Of a stretch of 64,000 nt of DNA, positions 59,679 through 64,000 are shown piece by piece. The position numbers were made by a program, and so were the translations under genes. The DNA comes from Limnoperna fortunei. Taxonomy: Eukaryota > Mollusca > Bivalvia > Mytilida > Modiolidae. The stretch's first letter is position 1; each line of letters starts with the position of its first letter. Location: positions 48,487,070 to 48,551,069 of the forward strand of contig OX104114.1 of the NCBI GenBank assembly GCA_944474755.1, written 5' to 3'. A model generated the notes under the pieces. That model was not told where the DNA came from, made no database searches, and was given only the letters and a program-made list of their open reading frames with translations.

Positions 59679-60185
59679 TTGATAAGAACACGTAGACGCA
59701 TGTTATCTCGAATTCGTCGTGAGCATAAAGTACTAGAGAAAAAACGTATGAATATCTTAAGCAGACTCCAGCCGCTGTATTATGTACCTTTAGTTTTGCA
59801 TTTCGATACCATCAGCATGAACTCTAACCAAATAAATAATTCATCTATCTCCCCTTTGCTTGATTCCATAAAATGGATGAAAATAGAAGTAAGAAATGTT
59901 AGATGTATGCATATCAAATTTCTTTATGAAATTTTCTATAATATTATTTGTCGAGGTCAAAATGAAAAAAAAATGGTACAAATCTGCTTAATGCATAATT
60001 TTCAAAATGCGTTATTAACATGTATACCTCATTTATTTATACTGATAAATCGTCCTGATTTTAAAATACTAATAAATCATGGGTTCATATTTATAATTCG
60101 ACTAAAGACATTAGATAATACCAGAATTGTACTCCTTGACTTTTCTGTTAGACATGTCAGAAGTACGTGGTATACCACCTGTTAA
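59679..60185 (+). other. 168-codon ORF of unknown nature
   Basis: The longest uninterrupted frame in the window apart from the fusion-gene exon. It begins with a very basic segment (TRRRMLSRIRREHKVLEKKR) and later is rich in Ile, Asn, His and Phe with several cysteines. I recognise no domain. The same strand continues after the stop with another protein-like stretch in a shifted frame (about 60210-60420: NGTLKKRE..., SWYILNKGFTI, IVSIENKLSPFL). The whole (59679-60420) may therefore be a decayed gene of a mobile element. No splice or promoter evidence. Confidence 0.3.
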
Positions 60186-60519
60186 TTCCAGTCCAGTTCT
60201 TACCCTATTGGTTGAATTCAATGTCGGTAATGGTACTCTGAAAAAAAGAGAAACGCATTATTTAATGATTTAAGTTGGTATATTTTGAATAAAGGTTTTA
60301 CAATAACAAATATAGATATTCACAAAATCGTTTCAATTGAAAACAAATTAAGTCCATTCCTTAGAGATTGGCGAATAAAAGTTTACCACGTAAAAAATAC
60401 TTCTGGTCACGTTTAAGTTAGTACCGTGTATTACTTCCTAGAGCTGCTAGCACTGCTTTGCATCTCCTTGGCTTTGTCAGCCAATTCTCCTATTTTATTA
60501 TACATCTCCTTGTATAGTC

Positions 60520-61378
60520 AACCAATTTTCTTATTTTATTACGTGAAATTGTTCGCCATTCCTGTTGCAAGGTTTGACAGAGTTGATCGATCGAGACGAG
60601 GTTGACGCTGGACACATTTATCCAGCTGGTCCACATAAGTGTTTAATGGATCGAATCTGGTGATTTGGAAGGCCATGCTAGCACAGAAATGTTGTTCGGC
60701 ACAAGATAATAACTTGTTAAGCTCTCTTTCTCTGGAATCGTCCTGTTGGAACTACTCGCTCTGTCGGTCAATTACACACATAAGGTGAGGTTGGAGGATT
60801 TCGTCTCTGTACTTTTGTGACGTTACGAAATAGTTACCAACATCTTGACATCCCTTTTCTGGACACAGGAGAAGGAGAAACGTTCACTCCAACGCCGGTA
60901 TATACACAGATTTCTTATCACTTTTCAGTAGCAGTAAATGGGACTCGTCGCTGAACCAGATTCTACACCAGTTGCAAAAGCCTCTCAACCTCTTGTACCA
61001 TCAAAATCTTACTCACCTGTGTAAAGATGTCAAAACTGCTCAACAATATACGGCTTTTTGGATCTAAAGCCATATTGCCAGTCGGTTGCGGACTGTTTGC
61101 GAGCTGATGCTTCTCAATACAGGTATTTCGACTGCAGTTGCTGTTGCAGCAACGATATGCTTCCGTAGATGAAAGACCCGGATGTAGCGATCTTGACCAT
61201 GAATCGTTATGCGAAATCGTCCAACTCTCGGGTGGGTGTTCTCGTCAGTCTGGTGAAATCTGCTCTGGATTACGTTTTCAGTTCTTGCAATATCACTTTA
61301 AGACTATCCGGCCCGGAGGCGGTCGATGACTATATTTTTAGTAGTAGGGTCCAACCTTGGCATCGCAGTATTTAAACG
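60520..61378 (-). pseudogene. Tc1-like transposase, broken
   Basis: Minus strand, N to C. The DNA-binding part is QDRYIRVFHLRKHIVAATAT followed by SISSQTVRNRL (about 61090-61210, intact frame). The catalytic core begins at WFSDESHLLLLKSDKKSVY (about 60910-60960), carrying one DDE aspartate. A 'FQQDD' block corresponds to 'QQDNARPH' (about 60730-60745), and WPSKSPDS (60655-60678) to the 'WP..SPDLNPIE' end. Frameshifts and stops throughout. Family members cut and paste at TA; this one cannot be active. Terminal inverted repeats were not identified. Confidence 0.8.
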
Positions 61379-61746
61379 TTATGATCAATTCAAGCTTAAA
61401 ACATCGACTTTTGTACATTTAAACGTACGGTTGAATTAACCACGAAGTTCACGTCAAGACGATAGAATTTGTTTGCACTTCTAAAGAGCTACCATGCTTA
61501 TTTAGCACAGAGCCAAAGTCAAATAAACATTTTTTTTAAGTCTAAAGCCAGGTACTAACCAGCACACTTACTAAGTATAAGATCGACAAACAGCATAAGC
61601 ATATAGTAATGTACAAGTTTAAAGGATTATGCAACGATAAAAAGGGACTATTTTAATTAAAGAAACAGTTAGGTCGACCAACTTATGGCATTCTTCAGTG
61701 TGAAAGTAAATAAAAGACGACGACAAATTAGTTCAGTTACATGCAG

Positions 61747-61985
61747 AGGTCTCTGTGGTCGAGTGGTTAGGTAGTTCGTCTACTATTGATCACGTAGTCT
61801 GTCAACACAGAGATTGCGGGATCGAGTCTCGCTGCGGACAGGATGTACTCGACACCAATCTTAATTTACAAGGATTGCCAGTCGGGGGTTTTCTCGGGTA
61901 CTTCCGCTGCATCCCCCAATAAAAACTGGCCGCCATGACATAGCTGAAAAATTGCTGAAAGTGGCGTTAAACAACATAGAAACAA
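61747..61985 (+). repeat. tRNA-derived SINE (plus), full length
   Basis: TCTGTGGTCGAGTGGTTAGG (A box), TCTACTATTGATCACGTAGT, GGGATCGAGTCTCG (B box), AGGATTGCCAGTCGGGGGTT, CCCCCAATAAAAACTGGCCG, GCTGAAAGTGGCGTTAAACA, then AAACAAAC. Confidence 0.85.
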
Positions 61986-62173
61986 ACATTTCACCTGCAG
62001 CATTAATGTATAAAATTAATGATCATAGTATACGATATCGTTCTTCCAAAAGGCTCCCTATCTAACGTTGACCTCGCGACCCCTGCTAATCCATCTATTT
62101 AGGGAGGTGGATAATAATGTGAGATGTTAACCTACTAATCGTAAAATGCAGTGTGTGTATTCCTAAATCATAA

Positions 62174-62392
62174 AGACCTTGCAGGCACTGGACACATTGG
62201 ACTTGTTGGTTTAAGAAACTCTCGACCATGGTTTACTTCGACTCTTACGGACGTCCACCATTCGTGGAGCTGAGATACTACCACGGTCTACGCATCGGCT
62301 ACAGTAAGGACCGAATTCAGCACATGTATATAGTTCTGAAACAGCTATTCGAAGTGTCGTCGTTTAAAGAAGAGGTGGTCTTATTGCTGTGA
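62174..62392 (+). pseudogene. Fragment resembling Polinton/adenovirus-type cysteine protease
   Basis: A 72-codon open frame (62174 to TGA at 62390-62392). It contains a THWTCWFK-like stretch just before MVYFDSYGRPPFVEL (62228-62272) and then GYSKDRIQ (62312-62335). 'HW..W.K......YFDS.G..PP.EL...........Y..DRIQ' is the pattern of the protease of Polinton/Maverick elements, with the His of the catalytic triad in 'HW'. The 'CGH' segment that should follow DRIQ is not present, so the reading changes or is broken after 62335. No other Polinton gene was found nearby. Confidence 0.5.
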
Positions 62393-63454
62393 CAAAAAGC
62401 ATTGTAGATAAAATCAGATATTAAATGCTAAAACATAAATATGTACTGGAACTGTCTTGATTACACACATGTAACAATCTTGTTTCGTACATTAAAACAT
62501 AAATATACTTCAATTAAAATAATTTTCTCGGGTATCAATTAAATAATTATTTTAGTTAATGATAACAATCAATGCAGCATACTCTGCAGTATTTAGGTGT
62601 AAAATCAACTGTTATTCTAGTTTACCAACGTTACACTAAGCCCCTTTGCCGAAAAATTCTATGTCAAATAAAAAGTCCATCGGACATCAAGTTCATCGGA
62701 GTTTGATTTGTTGAACAGAAATCACGGATTTTGACTGATTTTTTACTTGCCAAGAAGACTTATTTTGTACAACAATAACAATTGCGTGTAATTTTAAAAT
62801 CCAGCTTTTAAATACTTGGTTCTTAATAAATATCTTAAATATGACCTCCATAAAATCTCGTACTGTCTTGTGCAAAAGACCACATCAATGATGTATTCTA
62901 TTAATATCTCTGACTTAAAGTTTCTTTTTGTAAGAACATAATAGACTGGTGAAAACATAATGTACTATTACACAAATAGCGTCCTGATTTTGCCGAATCA
63001 GGACGATTTTACACAATTCTCCCCGCCCAATAAAAAAATTGTCAATCCAAAGAGAAAACCGCAGTGTAATTTATATCGGTCTATATTTAAAAAAATAAGA
63101 ACTATTAAATGGTAACAATAATCGCAGACTGTTGTTTGTAGTTTCAGGACATCTGGAAACAACCATAGATGTAACAACATCAGTAATACATCATAGCGAA
63201 TTTTAAAAATGAGCAACAAGTAATTTTAATTGATATATAGTTTGACGAGCCATATCATATGCAAAAGCGTTTCTTCAAATATTAGTTTTTTGTAAGGGGG
63301 CGTGCGTGATTATAATTGTCATTATTGACGTTTAGTTTTCATATTGGATATTCGTTCTCATCGTATGGTCAATTTCTTTTAATTTCAAATCTAGCTGGTA
63401 TTATTCCATGTATTAAGAGATCTTTAGATATTTTGATTTTGACCGTAAAATGTT

Positions 63455-64000
63455 GAAAGGTATAAGACATAAGACATAAGACATTTTATTTCACTAAAGA
63501 CCCCTCATGGGGTATGGGGTATGTAACATTACAATAAATAAAAAGTGTGAACATATTTACATTAAAACATAGTAAGTATGTAATGTGATTAGACATGTTT
63601 TAGGAATTTAGAAAAAAATATTATATTAAGTTGTAGGAAGTACAAAATGTGAAAATTTATGATAATTTATGAAAAGGCTTTAATAACAATCTTACAAAAT
63701 TTTGCAGAGTTCATAACATTATTTTGCCAAGATTGTATAAACTTATCATTAAGACATTTTTTATTCTTAATTTCTAATACCTATTTAGAATGATAAACAT
63801 TTCTCTTGCTAAGCTGATACAAAATATTGTATAAGATATATGATATTTTTTCTCTTTTACCACATAATAAGCGTTGCCAATAATAATGCTCAAAGGTACT
63901 ATACCCAATTCGCCATAGACTATACAATGAGGCGTGTCTTTCTTTACCTTTAAAATGGTTTTACAAAATTGCATATGAAAATTTTCAATAACATTACAGT
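63455..64000 (-). mobile_element. Non-LTR retrotransposon 3' end, cut by the window edge
   Basis: Minus strand: a 66-codon frame (63974-63774) begins MQFCKTILKVKKDTPHCIVY then GELGIVPLSI, the RT-tail pattern 'FCK.ILGVKKSTPN.MVYGELGR.PL'. A shifted frame continues it (about 63780-63880). The element ends at 63455-63480 with a tail of TGTCTTATGTCTTATGTCTT, preceded by CCCCATGAGGGGTCTTTAGT. The 5' part lies beyond the window. Degenerate. Confidence 0.65.

Overview
This looks like nuclear DNA from a lophotrochozoan animal, most likely a bivalve mollusc. It is AT-rich and intron-rich, and packed with dispersed repeats. The two recognisable genes have small exons (97-553 bp) with consensus GT/AG splice sites, in introns of up to several kb. 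A molluscan-type temptin module is fused to a copper monooxygenase. Many tRNA-headed SINEs, fold-back elements, non-LTR fragments and Tc1 remnants are present. A run of 200 Ns (52248-52447) is an assembly gap. There is no sign of operons, CRISPR or bacterial genes, and no intact rRNA or tRNA gene was seen.

Left third (about 1.4-21.5 kb, minus strand): one apparently complete gene of eight exons. The exons join in phase at every junction to give 570 codons plus stop. The product is a secreted or membrane-tethered protein: signal peptide, temptin-like module, short Cys-rich linker, then the two-domain type II copper monooxygenase core (DBH/MOXD1/PHM superfamily). All copper ligands I could check are present (HH 207/208, H275, H350/H352, M425), and the C-terminus is hydrophobic. 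Its introns hold a 1.1 kb fold-back element, a decayed Ty3/gypsy-like retroelement, MITE candidates, a 0.66 kb repeat with internal tandem units, and SINE copies.

Middle (about 21.5-38 kb): no gene recognised. It holds two copies of a 1.2 kb dispersed repeat, degenerate tandem repeats, a SINE and, at 37.0-38.0 kb, a second kind of fold-back element.

38.1-51.3 kb, plus strand: four in-phase exons coding the last 190 residues of an NRF-6-type (nose resistant to fluoxetine) acyltransferase-3 membrane protein. I could not find its 5' exons upstream. Its introns hold duplicated copies of an exon end with its splice donor, a ~67 bp minisatellite, a 78 bp tandem duplication, MITE/hairpin candidates, SINEs, and a dispersed repeat split by a younger inverted-repeat element.

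Right part (about 52-64 kb): a graveyard of mobile elements. It has a Crypton-like tyrosine-recombinase N-terminal fragment, at least four non-LTR retrotransposon fragments, a full-length but broken Tc1-like transposase, more SINEs, and a fragment resembling the Polinton/adenovirus-type cysteine protease. The only large ORF here without an assignment is at 59679-60185.

All identifications come from reading translated motifs by eye; no database search was run.
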